Origin: Spinacia oleracea
Taxonomy: Eukaryota; Streptophyta; Magnoliopsida; Caryophyllales; Amaranthaceae
Direction of reading: 5' to 3'
NCBI RefSeq assembly: GCF_020520425.1
Contig: NC_079490.1
Span: 4,526,001 to 4,590,000, forward strand
Length of the DNA: 64,000 nucleotides
In this document: piece after piece, positions 23,065 to 34,087 of the stretch
Layout of the letters: every line of letters starts with the position of its first letter
Numbering within the stretch: the stretch's first letter is position 1
Program-made: the position numbers and the translations under genes
Notes under the pieces: model-generated
Seen by the model: only the letters and a program-made list of their open reading frames with translations
Told to the model about the DNA's origin: nothing
The model's database searches: none

Positions 23065-23700
23065 TTGAATATGTTATGCGAAATATCGATTATCGAGGTT
23101 ACTAACGATGCCACGAACGAAGCTCACAACAACCGCAACATTCACGATGACGTCATCCACAATGATGTTTTCCATGATGATTCCTATGACGACCAATCTA
23201 TACAAGACCACAAGGAGATGATGGAACGATTAGGAACGGAAAGTACGATGTCAGCTGAATTAGTCAAAGATTCTCGAAAAACGAAAGTCACTAATGCAAA
23301 CGAAATTGCATCACTATTCACCCTCGAATCCACCAATCAATGATCGCAAGCCGATTCGATGGAATTTGAAGACTAGATCAATCATACGGACCCACTATTC
23401 GAGACTTTCGAAACGCTCTAACGAATGGAAGTGAATATCATGCTAAAACGAATAATTGTTATCGATGTCGAGGAAAAGATCATTTCGTTAAAGATTGTCA
23501 TAAACCACCCCCAACGAATACCGAAACATCAACATCGACCAATCATGAACGAAACAACAACAATGCTAAGGATAAACATAATCCATCACCCCCACCAACA
23601 TATGTAAGCGCTTATATAATGAAAGGCGAAGACGACGCCAACGCTGATATTATTTTAGCTCTCTCTCGCTTTAGAGCCGAACTTCCCTTGATTTCATGCT
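23065..23700 (+). pseudogene. degenerate gag remnant with CCHC zinc knuckle
   Basis: An open frame at 23065-23343 is rich in Asp/His/Asn. In another frame, 23457-23498 encodes CYRCRGKDHFVKDC, a perfect C-x2-C-x4-H-x4-C knuckle as found at the end of retrotransposon Gag. The knuckle is followed by a Pro/Asn/Thr-rich stretch. Frames between the pieces do not connect, so the gene looks broken. The upstream capsid portion is not recognisable. Confidence 0.6.
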
Positions 23701-25841
23701 TATCGTCACATGTCATGTTATGAGTTTTCTACCCTAGATAGACTAGGCAAAGTTTAAGCATTTCCTTGGAAGAAGTTAAGTTAAGCACGGTGCGAACTCA
23801 AAGATTTTGTGGATATGAATGGTTTTGAGGAATTTTGGTGGTTGTGAAATCTTTAAGGATAGTATAAACGTTATGAGTACCAAGCGAGCGTAAGGTTGTG
23901 GTTAATCACTAATTAAGTTAAGATTATTCGAATTTTAAGGTGTTAAAGTTTTGAACAAAAGTGATTCTTGGGTTACCATTCCGATGAATATTTTGATGTT
24001 TATAAGTACTAAATTCTATTATCTAGAAGATGATTGAGTAAGGAAGCTAAGAAGTTGCACAGAAAAGTTATGAACCCAACATGAGTTAAGATAAGAGACC
24101 CAGTTGAGTTGACCCATGAATAAGATCTTGAGGAATTTTACCAAAATAAGCTATCAAGAATTAGTCTGTCGATAAAGTTTAATGATAGGGTACCAAAAGA
24201 ACATAAGTTTGTATTTTAAATGGCGAATCACCGATTAAATCAAGGTTATTCAAGTTTTAAAGCGTGCGAGTATAATTGATTTTTGAGTTACTATTCCGTA
24301 AAAGTTATGCAAGAATATTATGCGCAACCAAACATGGTTTGTGGTAAAAAGATGAAATTGAGGTTACACAATGAAGTTCTGAGAATTATAAAAGAAGCTA
24401 TCAAGAATTGGTCTTTCAGTAAAGTTGATGGTATTCTTGGTTTACCTTTCCGCATCATTTATAAGGACTGTTTTTGTAGTTATCTGAAAGGACGCTTGAT
24501 TATCTCCATAAAGAAAAGTTGGACTAGAGAATGTAAGGTTTTGCAAAAATGTTGTGAGGAAAAGTATGATTTATGGTGAGGAAATGAAATTGAGTTTGCA
24601 TATAAAGCAAGTTATCGAGAATTAGTCTTTCTATTAGGTCGATGATATCAATGGATGTTATCGAAAAGAATTATGAATGAGTGAGGAATGCAATGGAATT
24701 GAGAATAGAAAATCGACAAAATGACATGTCAATAGAACCGGGTAGTCTGAACTGAGTTTACTAGGAGCTAGATTGTTTCTGTTAAAGGCACACTTGATGG
24801 CTTAGCGTTATCCGCAAAATACGAAATTTACTGACTTAAAATATTAAGGATAAATAACGAAGTCGCATGTCTAACAATGTAATTCCTGTAACGTGATTGG
24901 ACTCGAACCCCTGCAACGAACGTAGTCAATGAAGTTGTTCAACGTAGAAGAGAAGAACGGATATCAAAATCAAAACAAATCGAATAAAGAAAGTCAACGA
25001 CAAGATTCCTGCAGCAAAGAAGCTCAAGAGCAAACGAAAACGCAATATCTTCAAATAGTCGCCTAAGAATGATATAGTGTACGAATCACGATGTTTTATG
25101 TAAACATGGTATGAATCAACCATACTCGTGTGTTAGATCAAATGATTGTGATATGAATGTTATGCTTATGTTGAATGTGAGGTTTTCAATTAAAGAATTA
25201 TGTCTCTATGATATGCTTTATGGATTATGTTTATGCTGACATGATTGTATTGGTAATAACTAATCGTTATACATGGAAGCCGTCTCCAATGGAAGTTCTC
25301 CTGAGCTCAGAGTACGAGATTGTGATAATAAATAACTTTTACAATGATTCGAGTACTGCAATTGATAGATAAATATTTATTTTCATTATATATACATATA
25401 TTTTCAGAATTATAATTTTGCATTAAAAACTACTACTTTTGGTGGAAAATATTTTCAAACAGGGTCTCGCAAAGTAAAATAGGAGCCTAGTCTATGCTAA
25501 AAAGTTTGCCCCTTTTACGTTCTTTGCTCCTCGATCCTATTATATGAAATCAAGTGGAGATACGAAAGACGATGGCGGAATGTAATTGACCTTAATGACG
25601 ATTAAGGATCAATATATAATTTTGCCCCTTTTGCATTCTTTACTCTTCGATTCTAGGTCTCGAGTTGAAGCGGAGTCCTAAAAGATGATGGCGGAACGAA
25701 GGCTAGGCATTGTCGGGATTGAAATAAAATTGTGAGATCTTGGTTTTAAAATAAAACATCATGCCTTTATTCAAGCGTTTTCAATTTTCAACAATCATTT
25801 TATAAATCTAATTTTCAAGTTTCGAGGACGAAACTTTTTCT
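23701..25841. other. retrotransposon interior without pol, internal imperfect repeats
   Basis: There are no reverse transcriptase, RNase H, integrase or protease motifs on either strand. Phrases like AAGCTATCAAGAATTAGTCT recur at about 24145, 24392 and 24605. A related pair, TTGCCCCTTTT...GATGGCGGAA, lies at about 25506 and 25622. The interior has therefore grown by local duplication rather than by keeping genes. Confidence 0.6.
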
Positions 25842-25854
25842 AAGAGGGTGAGAA
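25842..25854 (+). other. polypurine tract
   Basis: AAGAGGGTGAGAA lies directly before the 3' LTR (one T interrupts the purines) and would prime plus-strand DNA synthesis. Confidence 0.75.
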
Positions 25855-28718
25855 TGTAATACCCCGAATTTTTAAAACTCGATTAGTTATGCTTAATTAT
25901 TTTTATTTAGCTAAAACCGTTTTAAATCCTAATTTTTAACTTTATTTTAATTAACGAAATTTTATTTCACTTGAATTCTAATATCGATTACACGATATAT
26001 TTTTCGGATTTTATAATTTAATTTCATATTTACGAACTTAACGACCTTTTTAAATTTTAATTATTTTCGGATTTCTAAATTTATTTATTCGGAAACTAAA
26101 TTAATTATTTAACGTTCTTATTTTTATTCGGAAACTAAATTTATTTTTCGTTAACGATATATTTTTTTTTATATAAAGAATTAATTTAGCTAAACATTTC
26201 TATTTTTAGTAGTTTCCTAAAATAGCAATTAAAATTCAGAAATTTGCCTAACTAGTGAAAATTACTAAAATGCCCTTGAAAGAGCAAAAAGTTCCATTTT
26301 TCTTCTTCTTGCATCTCTCCACGTATTTCTTCACTCCCTTTCCTAAAAATGAGTCTAAATTCATGCCTTGGGGAGCAAGGACTTCTCCTTCTCCTACACT
26401 CTACCTATTTACAAAATCAAATTTCTCAACCCAATTTCAATAAACCAACAAACCACAAAATCCAATATCAGTTTCCTTGTTCTTCTGTGACTCAAATCAC
26501 CACCGCCAACATCCACCGTCCGACCACCCCCTCAACCATCGACCACCACTGTCTACCACCTCTGACTACCACCCCAACCACCGTCTGCCCCCAGCACCAC
26601 CGCACCACCGTCATCCCTCATCCTCCCCCACCTTCGTGTCTCCCCTGCCCCTCCTCTGCCTTTCCCCCTTTCCCTCTCCTTTTGCTGCACCACGTCACAC
26701 CAACCTCAACCACCATCATCAATCGATCTTCGCCCCAATCCCCGGCGAGCCGCCGACAAGAACCGGCCCGAAACACCCCTCCCTCAACTCCCCTGTTTTC
26801 CCCTGTTTCGCGCAACCACCCTCCCCCTCCCTTGTTGTTTCTCCGCCGCGAAACCACACTACCACCACCGTCCACCATCACCACCTTGTACACCGAACTC
26901 CGCCGCCCACAATTCCCGGCGAGCTGTTATTGCGCCACCCAGAACTGACCGCAAACACCCCACCCTCGATCTCCCCTGCTTCCCCTGTTCGCACTCCCCT
27001 TTTTCCTTTCCACGTACCCAGCCGCCGTGAACCAACGACCACCATCACCGACGCCTCCGGCGCGGGTTCTCGGCGCTGCGACGCCCAGCCAGTTGCTTCC
27101 CTTCCTCCCTCCTCTCCTTTCCTCTCTTCTCCTCCTTTTCGAGCTTTCCCCTGCTCGTGCCTCCTTTCCCAGAAACCAAAAACAAATTTTGGTTTTAAAT
27201 TTTCCAAAACCCATATTGAGTTGGGCTATCTTAATTTGGGCCTTGGTAAGTTAAAATGAAATTATAATTTCAGATTTCCAAATTATGAATTTGCATGTCT
27301 TAGATTGTTATAATATAAATTTTTGCTAATAAATTGTTATTAATTTTCAGGTTTAATTATCGATTTTAATAAAATAAATTACTGACTTTAATTATCAAAA
27401 ACCGAATTTATATAATATTTTGATGTAAATCGACTTATGAAATATATAAAAATATTTCGATTAGATTTTCGTTTAATAATAATGTTTTCATTAAAATTCG
27501 AAATTATACTTTTTTTTATTAAAATTCGTTAATTATAATTTCATTACTTATAACATTTATTATTTATAATATATTGATTTTAGATTATTCATCGTTGTAG
27601 TACTAATTCTGTAATTTAATATTCTAAAAGAAATCGAACTTGGAGCTCAGGAAGAACGATCCATCAGACGGGAAGTATAAGCTACGGTTGAGGTAACGGC
27701 TATTGCTAGTACCCGCAATCCCCTTATAAATGTATTATGAAAATATGACGTTATGATTGAATTTATGAATTAAATGTTTTGATGTGTTTTATGGATTGTG
27801 GGATGAAATATGATTTGATTGAATTGTTTCCTATAATATGATTTGATTGAGTTTTCTCATAAAATGATGTTTATGCAATGCTATGAAAGTAATGATATTT
27901 TTATTGATCCCAGGATCAAAATGATGATTTATGATATAAAATGAGTTATGTTATTTCAATTGAAATACAAGCCAAGGCTTGGTAAAAATTACATATAACA
28001 TGATAAATGAAAGTGAAAGACCTGGTTTGTCTGGCGGTATATAAACTACCATCTTCCTATCTATCGGTCATGCATGCACCACGGACACCTGTCCACCCAT
28101 GGATTACGAGCCCAGGCTCCCATGGTTTATGAGCCCAGGCTCAGGGCCCAGGCCCATGTTACGATGATGAGCCCAGGCTTAGGGCCCAGGCCCAGTGGAG
28201 AATTCCTTCACGGTTCGTACTTGCCGACAACTAGCATGTTAATTAAAAGTTTATGAATGACGTTTTTCATTAAAAGTTTATGAATGAATTAAATATGATG
28301 TTTTATTAAATGTTTTACCCATTCTATTCTCCCTGTGTTATTAAATAAAATGAGTTGAAATGAATTTACGTTGCTAGGGTAGTCGTTACTGAGTCTTCGG
28401 CTCACCGTTTTGTTTTCCATTTTAGGTACTGCGGGGATCGATGGAAACGAGTAGAGGCGAGGAATTTCACTTTAATAAAATTTACCTAGTTCATGTTTAA
28501 TGTTTTAATAGTTTAATTAAAGACTTTTAGTAATTTATGTACTTGTATTTTGGGAATATAAAGGATTATTATATTAAATTGGAGGTTTTTATGGCTTATG
28601 TATAATGTTGCCTTGTAATTTCCAAAAGGGAATTACGGCAGGTAATGTCCCGACCAAATTAGGTTAATTCCGCTGCTAATTATGCTTTAATAAGTGATTT
28701 AGAGGTCGGGGTGTTACA
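25855..28718 (+). repeat. 3' LTR
   Basis: The same length as the 5' LTR (2864 bp), at an offset of 5867 bp, with three substitutions noticed and no indel seen. Ends in TGTTACA, followed by the target repeat AAAAG. Confidence 0.95.
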
Positions 28719-28723
28719 AAAAG

Positions 28724-29608
28724 AGTTTACAAAATACAACAACAAACATAAGCGCAAAATTAAAATCCTTACACAGTTACGCACTTACACGTCATCATTA
28801 AGCAATTACAACAAGTGTGATCATAACAACTCTTGACTTGGGAAGCTTAATTCTCCATTAATACATCATACTACATGATTAAGTAGTGGTAATTATTAAT
28901 TTTTATCCTAGGTGAACGCATATTAATTGACTTTACACACCAATCAATTATATTCTTATGTGTTTTGTCAAAGAGGGAAGGTATAATCTTTCACTTTTGA
29001 AGAATTGGTTGTAATACAATACCAACTATAAAATCTTTTGTTGTTGTTTTTCTTTATGTCACCATTTCTTGGAAGTAATCTACACTTTTGTAATTTCCAT
29101 TTGGAAATTTATGCAATTGGGCTAGTGTGTTTTATGCCTTAGCTTCATGGGTTGCACGATCACCTCAACCTTAGCAAAATATTTATAGATATGAACTGAA
29201 TTGTTGAAAAAAATGTGTCTTTTATTCACTTGATTTTCACTACTTATTTGAACTTATGTGATTTTTTGATGGAAGAATATTTATTTATTTATTTGGCTTA
29301 TATTTCTTGGATACTTTTCCCAAACTTATGTTTCTTGAAATAACTGGCAAAAAGGTAAATTTATTTATATGAACTTAGCCCTTAGTTAGATAAACCTAAA
29401 AACTCAGGATTTTAAATAAGTCGAGTATAATTAAAATCCGAAATTATTGCAACAATTTAACATCATTAGGATGATACAACCCATGTGCGAGTTGAGATTT
29501 TGTCCCATGTCGATAAATAAGAGGGAAAAACAATTAAGTTGAGAATATAAGCCTAATGTACCATTTATCACCAATCTATACCTAGTATTTAAAAAGGAAA
29601 ACCATAAA
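28724..29608. other. intergenic, nothing recognised
   Basis: AT-rich DNA between the LTR retrotransposon and the Helitron. No coding region or bounded repeat seen. Confidence 0.4.
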
Positions 29609-29985
29609 TCTATAGATGCCAGTGGCATCTCCTTTTTTCATTCATCATTTTTTGACATGTGTCATCCCTTTTTTAATTCATCATTTTAACTCTAGCACCT
29701 TTTCCACTTCGTATTCTCCATTCAACATCTATTTACCATTTTAATTCCTATATCATTATTCAATCTTTTCCAATTCATCTCTTTCTTTAACACTAAATAG
29801 TAATTTCATCATTTAATTTAATTTAATTTTATGAAGTATATTCTTTTAACCTTCAAATTTCTCACCTCTTTTAAATCATATATTCCTACTCAAATACAAG
29901 CTAGCCCTCCAAAAAAAAAATTGAATTTTAAAAGACAGTTTAACAACCACTAATTGCCCGTTCTTGGAACGGGCTTAAGAGCTAG
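29609..29985 (+). mobile_element. short non-autonomous Helitron
   Basis: It starts with TC (TCTATAGATGCCAGTGGC) directly after an A, and ends CTAG directly before a T, so the insertion lies between A and T as Helitrons require. Eight bases before the terminal CTAG is a perfect hairpin, GCCCGTTC-TTG-GAACGGGC. The inside holds TTTGACATGTGTCATCC. At 377 bp there is no room for RepHel, so it depends on an autonomous relative. Confidence 0.75.
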
Positions 29986-30599
29986 TTTATTTTAGGATGT
30001 AAGCTGGATAACTTCTATAGTCATATTCTCCTTTGCCGTGAGCTTAAAAGTAAAACACCCGCATAAAGTTATACAAATTCTTATTTAAAGGTGGTGTACA
30101 ATAAATATTTTACATCGAAGTAAAAATTAACTCAAAATGCTTAAATTTTATCATAACATATGTAAAATTATCTACTTTTTAGTGATAATTTTTTAATAAA
30201 AATCACTTCTTCAAAATTATTAATAATATATAAAGGTAATCATATCATTTAACCCTCTAAAATGTTTATCCATCAATTTTTGTTCTCATTATATAAAAGT
30301 TACCTAAATAATCTTAAAAGTTACAGAAAATTGAGTAAAACTGTTAAACTTATTTATCGATATTACAATAAATTTATTGTATACTTTTACATGGAGTTAT
30401 TATCGATAGACATAGACCGGCCTATTTGACATGTCTATTAAAAGTGGGCACTACACATCGCACTACCTCACTACATACTCAAAATCTCAAATACTATCAT
30501 TATTTCCTTAGAAAAAAATGGATTTATTTATTTATTTATTTATTTATTTCATAAAATCATAAAAAAGGAAAAAAGAGCATCTCTGTCCTATAGATTGCT
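29986..30599. other. intergenic and probable promoter of the RraA-like gene
   Basis: No gene. A TTTA microsatellite lies at about 30522-30549. The promoter of the downstream gene is expected here, but no single TATA box stands out. Confidence 0.35.
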
Positions 30600-31785
30600 T
30601 CTTCTTCGTATTAGATTGATTGAAAGATCACAACTTTAAACTCACTCACTCACTCTTTTCTCTCTCTTCTTCTTCTTCTTCTTCTTCTTCTTCTTCAATC
30701 CCTCATTTCTTTGGGCTTTCACTTTGGAGGTAATCTATTCTAATTAATGCTCAATTTCTTCATAATTAATTTCAGTTTTTAATTCCTGTCGATCAAAATA
30801 TAATTAAGATTTTTTTATTGATTCTTAAGCTTCATTATCATAAATCTCTAATTTAGTTGTTCATTATGGGATTTTTGGGTCTTTTCTGTGAATAGTTGCT
30901 CAATGATTGGATTCGTAAGTGTCAAATTATTTCGAAATTTGGTTATTAATTGTGTTGTTTATATCCAATTTATTGTAAGATTTTAATAGTGTGTTTATTT
31001 TCTGAAGAATTATTTGTGCTTCTAATTGCAAAATTGTTGTGGGATAATGTTGATATTTCTCTCCAATTTGTTCATAGAAAGTTGGCATAATAAGAATTAT
31101 CAAAAAAATTATTAAAAAAAATTATTGGCATAAACTTCCTTAGAATGCTAATTGTATGTTGTCATTCTGCTTGATTAATGACTCCTTGTAAGGTAGATCA
31201 GTCTCTACACTTCTGTGATTCGCGCTATCGGCCTACATTTAAAGGTTTTAGTGATAGAATCAAATTATGGTAAAATTTCAGTTATAATGAGTAACAAATC
31301 TGTACTTATCAGCAAATATCAGTTTTGACTTAATAAAGATCAGTTTCAATCAACAAAATTCAGGTGAAGAGAACAAACTCTCACGAACCGGTATTAATTA
31401 TGCTGTTAATCGAAATTCTCTCATTAGATTAGTAGTATGTTTGATCCAATATCATATATGGAGTAGTTCAATTCAAGGGTGCGTTCTATTCACCTAATTT
31501 TCACTTATTTTTCCTGAACTTATTAGAACTTATCAGAACTTATTTTAGTTATACTTTGTACTTGGGTAGGTGGGTAACCCTTATTTTTTCTTGAACTTAT
31601 CTTATTTGATCTTATATGAACTTGTTTTTCCTGTAATATGTGGAAATAAGGTGAACAGAACTAAACAAAACTATATTAATTCGAAATGTTCTCATTAGAT
31701 GAAGGCAATTTAGGTTTAAAATCCCACCTAATCACCTTGTGCTTACCCCTAGTTGATGATCTACTCCTACAGGTCCTAGAATAAC
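30600..31785 (+). promoter_or_regulatory. probable 5' UTR with leader intron, RraA-like gene
   Basis: A transcribed-looking leader holds a TTC microsatellite (about 30666-30696), a common plant 5'-UTR feature. A donor G/GTAATC at 30730 and acceptor CTCCTACAG ending at 31772 would remove a leader intron of about 1 kb, leaving a short gap to the ATG at 31786. A MITE sits inside this intron (31477-31666). Confidence 0.5.
31477..31666. mobile_element. MITE of the GTTCTGTTCACC family in the leader intron
   Basis: Begins GGGTGCGTTCTATTCACC and ends AGGTGAACAGAACTAAAC, with ACTTATT-rich arms in between. Same family as 9642-9852 and 32155-32402. Confidence 0.55.
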
Positions 31786-32756
31786 ATGGCTTCTGTCGCA
31801 ACAGCTGAAGTATGCGATGCTAACACACATCTAATCCAGAGTGGTGAGTTACGAGCCTTACAGCCAATCTTTCAGATATATGGACGCCGTCAAGTCTTCA
31901 GCGGACCAATAGTAACCGTCAAGGTATTCGAGGACAACGTTTTGATTCGTGATTTTCTCGAGGAGAAAGGTAACGGTAGAGTTCTTGTTGTGGATGGTGG
32001 AGGGAGTTTAAGATGCGCCATATTGGGAGGTAATGTTGAAACACTATGTTGTCCACATGTGAGTTTGTTCCACATTCGGGAAAAATGAGAGAAAATACCA
32101 CCTTATAAACTTGTGGAGTCACTCACACAGTCTCACTATTGCCAATTGGTTTTAGGCTCCATTCTATTGGACTTATTTTGACTGAACTTATATTATCTGA
32201 ACTTAACTGAACTTATTTTATCTGAAAAAACTTATTTTGTCTGAAATAAACTTATTTCTGTATGAGAATGTCTGAAACAAATTTATTTTTGCTGAATTTA
32301 TATTATCTGAACTTATTTGAACTTAACTGTACTCACCTAAACTTATCTAAACATATTTTATCTGACATAAATCAAAATAAGTCAAACAGAACAGAACAGA
32401 GTGTGAAACCTCAACTGGGCTTTTAAGTGGACTGAACTCTCCTCCTCCTTCTTATTGAGTTTGCCCACACCCATTTCATATTTCTCTGAAACTTAACAGG
32501 TAACCCGGTACAGCAAGCACAGAACAACGGGTGGTCAGGAATAGTTGTGAATGGTTGTATCAGAGACGTTGATGAAATCAACGGATGTGATATTGGTGTT
32601 CGGGCTTTGGCTTCTCATCCTATGAAGGCGAACAAGAAAGGTTTAGGGGAGAAGAATGTGCCAGTAACGGTTGCTGGAACGAGGATTAGTGATGGTGAAT
32701 GGCTTTATGCTGATACTGATGGGATTCTGATTTCAAGGTCTGAACCTTCTGTTTGA
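31786..32756 (+). CDS. RraA-like protein / putative HMG aldolase
   Basis: Two exons, 31786-32029 and 32500-32756, joined in phase 1, give 166 aa. The family fold is that of bacterial RraA, the inhibitor of RNase E. Plant members are annotated as putative 4-hydroxy-4-methyl-2-oxoglutarate aldolases, but their true role in plants is uncertain. Visible landmarks are [15 protein letters not shown], the glycine-rich [20 protein letters not shown] (strand and loop), [17 protein letters not shown] with the Arg103-Asp104 pair expected at the metal/substrate site, and [19 protein letters not shown]. The protein is short and has no transit peptide, so it is probably cytosolic. Full length for the family, with no damage. 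MITEs of one family lie in both the leader intron and the coding intron. Confidence 0.95.
32155..32402. mobile_element. MITE of the GTTCTGTTCACC family in the coding intron
   Basis: Starts GGCTCCATTCTATTGGACTT after TTA and ends AAGTCAAACAGAACAGAAC. The inside repeats CTGAACTTATTT. It makes up about half of the 470-bp intron of the RraA-like gene. Confidence 0.55.
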
Positions 32757-33229
32757 TCTTTATGGTTGTGCTAATTCTGGTGTAATTGTGTTATTGAAAT
32801 ATGTTGATTGTGAGTTTATTTTTTGATTTGGATCTATAAACAGCTTATAATGTACTACCAATTTTTCTGAGTCTGCAATAATGAAATGTATGTTATGTAA
32901 TTTTAAATCTGGTATTGGCTTATATAGTTCTGATGAATTTCTTTGTATATGTGTATAAACAAGTTGTAGTTGGGTTTTTGCAGTTTTGATAATTAGACAA
33001 CTTTGTGCAACATTTTAATCGGTTCATGGCTCGTTTTAACCTCGATTAGATGGTTAAACTGGTTTATGATCTAACACGACAAGCGATTTGGTTTAGATTT
33101 TAGGGAGAAAGGACAAGAGTGAAGAGAGGTGAGAATGAAAACTTAAGCATATAGTGGGAAAATGGTGAAATTCACCCCCTCAGTAAAAAATAATTTTAGA
33201 AAAACTTTTCCAGGAGAACTATTGAGTAT
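32757..33229. other. 3' flank of the RraA-like gene
   Basis: Likely 3' UTR in the first 150 bp or so (T-rich, AATAATGAAATG near 32877), then AT-rich DNA with nothing recognised. Confidence 0.4.
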
Positions 33230-33637
33230 TGATGTTCAAATGGGCATGGGCCGGGTAGCGTACGGGCTGAAATTGGTCCGGTAAGACACGGGTCCGTTTT
33301 ATACCCCGCACGGCACGAGATGCACGATGATGGGCCATGGCCGTACATGAACATCATTTTATAAATTTGGCACGAGTCTGACATGATCACGACGAGTCGG
33401 CCCGCACATCAACACACTTATTTATTAAAGATTAACAAAAAATCTTGCAATTAGCAAGAGAACCAGTTAGCACGGCACAATCCAGCTTGACACGACACGA
33501 GGGAAGGGTTGTGCATAAACCTCATTTATGGAAGAGAGGCACGAGTTGGGCACAACACGAATTTCCTTTGGCCCGTTTAAGCACAACCTGTTAGGGCACG
33601 AGACACAAGAAGCCCGACACATAGGCCCACCTCTGTT
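33230..33637. mobile_element. hAT-like MITE, second copy of the 4798-5205 family
   Basis: GATGTTCAAATGGGCATGGG at the left and CCCGACACATAGGCCCACCTCTG at the right match the ends of the 4798-5205 element. Shared internal words include ACATCATTTTATAAATTTGGCA, CACGACACGA and TTTATGGAAGAGAGGCACGAG. Ends are more worn than in the other copy and no target duplication was assigned. Confidence 0.55.
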
Positions 33638-34087
33638 CCATTTTTACTTAACAAAATCACTTCATATGTTCAAGAAAACGATCATTTAGAAAAATAGATT
33701 TTACCCTAATCAATCTTTATGAATAATTTTCCCATTCTTTTTCAAGGAAATTCTGCATAAAACGCCCATAAGTTATCCCAAACATACATTTGGGCGATGA
33801 TATTTACGTTACACGTCCACGAGTATGGGCACCCGGGCTTGAATATCACAAGGCACACATTCCTTAACATACACCAAGGTGTACAAAAGAATACTAGAAC
33901 TTTTGCAAAATGAAGCAAGGCCATAACTAAATAGCATATACTTCTGTTACCAAAATATCCTTGCAAAAAATTATACAAAACTGGATTATTTTATCCACTT
34001 CAAAATTTAACATGCAATATTCAGTAACAAGAATATCAAGCAGACTTCAAGTGTATGTTAGCCGCACTATCAACAACTTTGTATGAC
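33638..34087. other. 3' flank of eIF2B-epsilon (minus strand)
   Basis: The 3' UTR of the minus-strand eIF2B-epsilon gene should lie in the right part. No other gene is supported. Confidence 0.4.

Larger units (their letters stand above)
19988..28718 (+). mobile_element. LTR retrotransposon, non-autonomous, recently inserted
   Basis: Two direct repeats of 2864 bp each (19988-22851 and 25855-28718) begin TGTAATACCCCG and end GGGTGTTACA. They bracket a 3003-bp interior. The 5-bp target duplication AAAAG flanks at 19983-19987 and 28719-28723. A primer-binding site resembling that for initiator Met-tRNA follows the left LTR, and a purine tract precedes the right LTR. The phrase CGAGGACGAAAC just before the purine tract is typical of plant Ty3/gypsy chromovirus 3' ends. 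The interior shows a gag-type zinc knuckle but no protease, reverse transcriptase or integrase. I see three LTR substitutions by eye (20889/26756, 21599/27466, 22216/28083), about 0.1 percent divergence. It resembles TR-GAG or LARD-type derivatives dependent on an autonomous partner. Confidence 0.95.
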
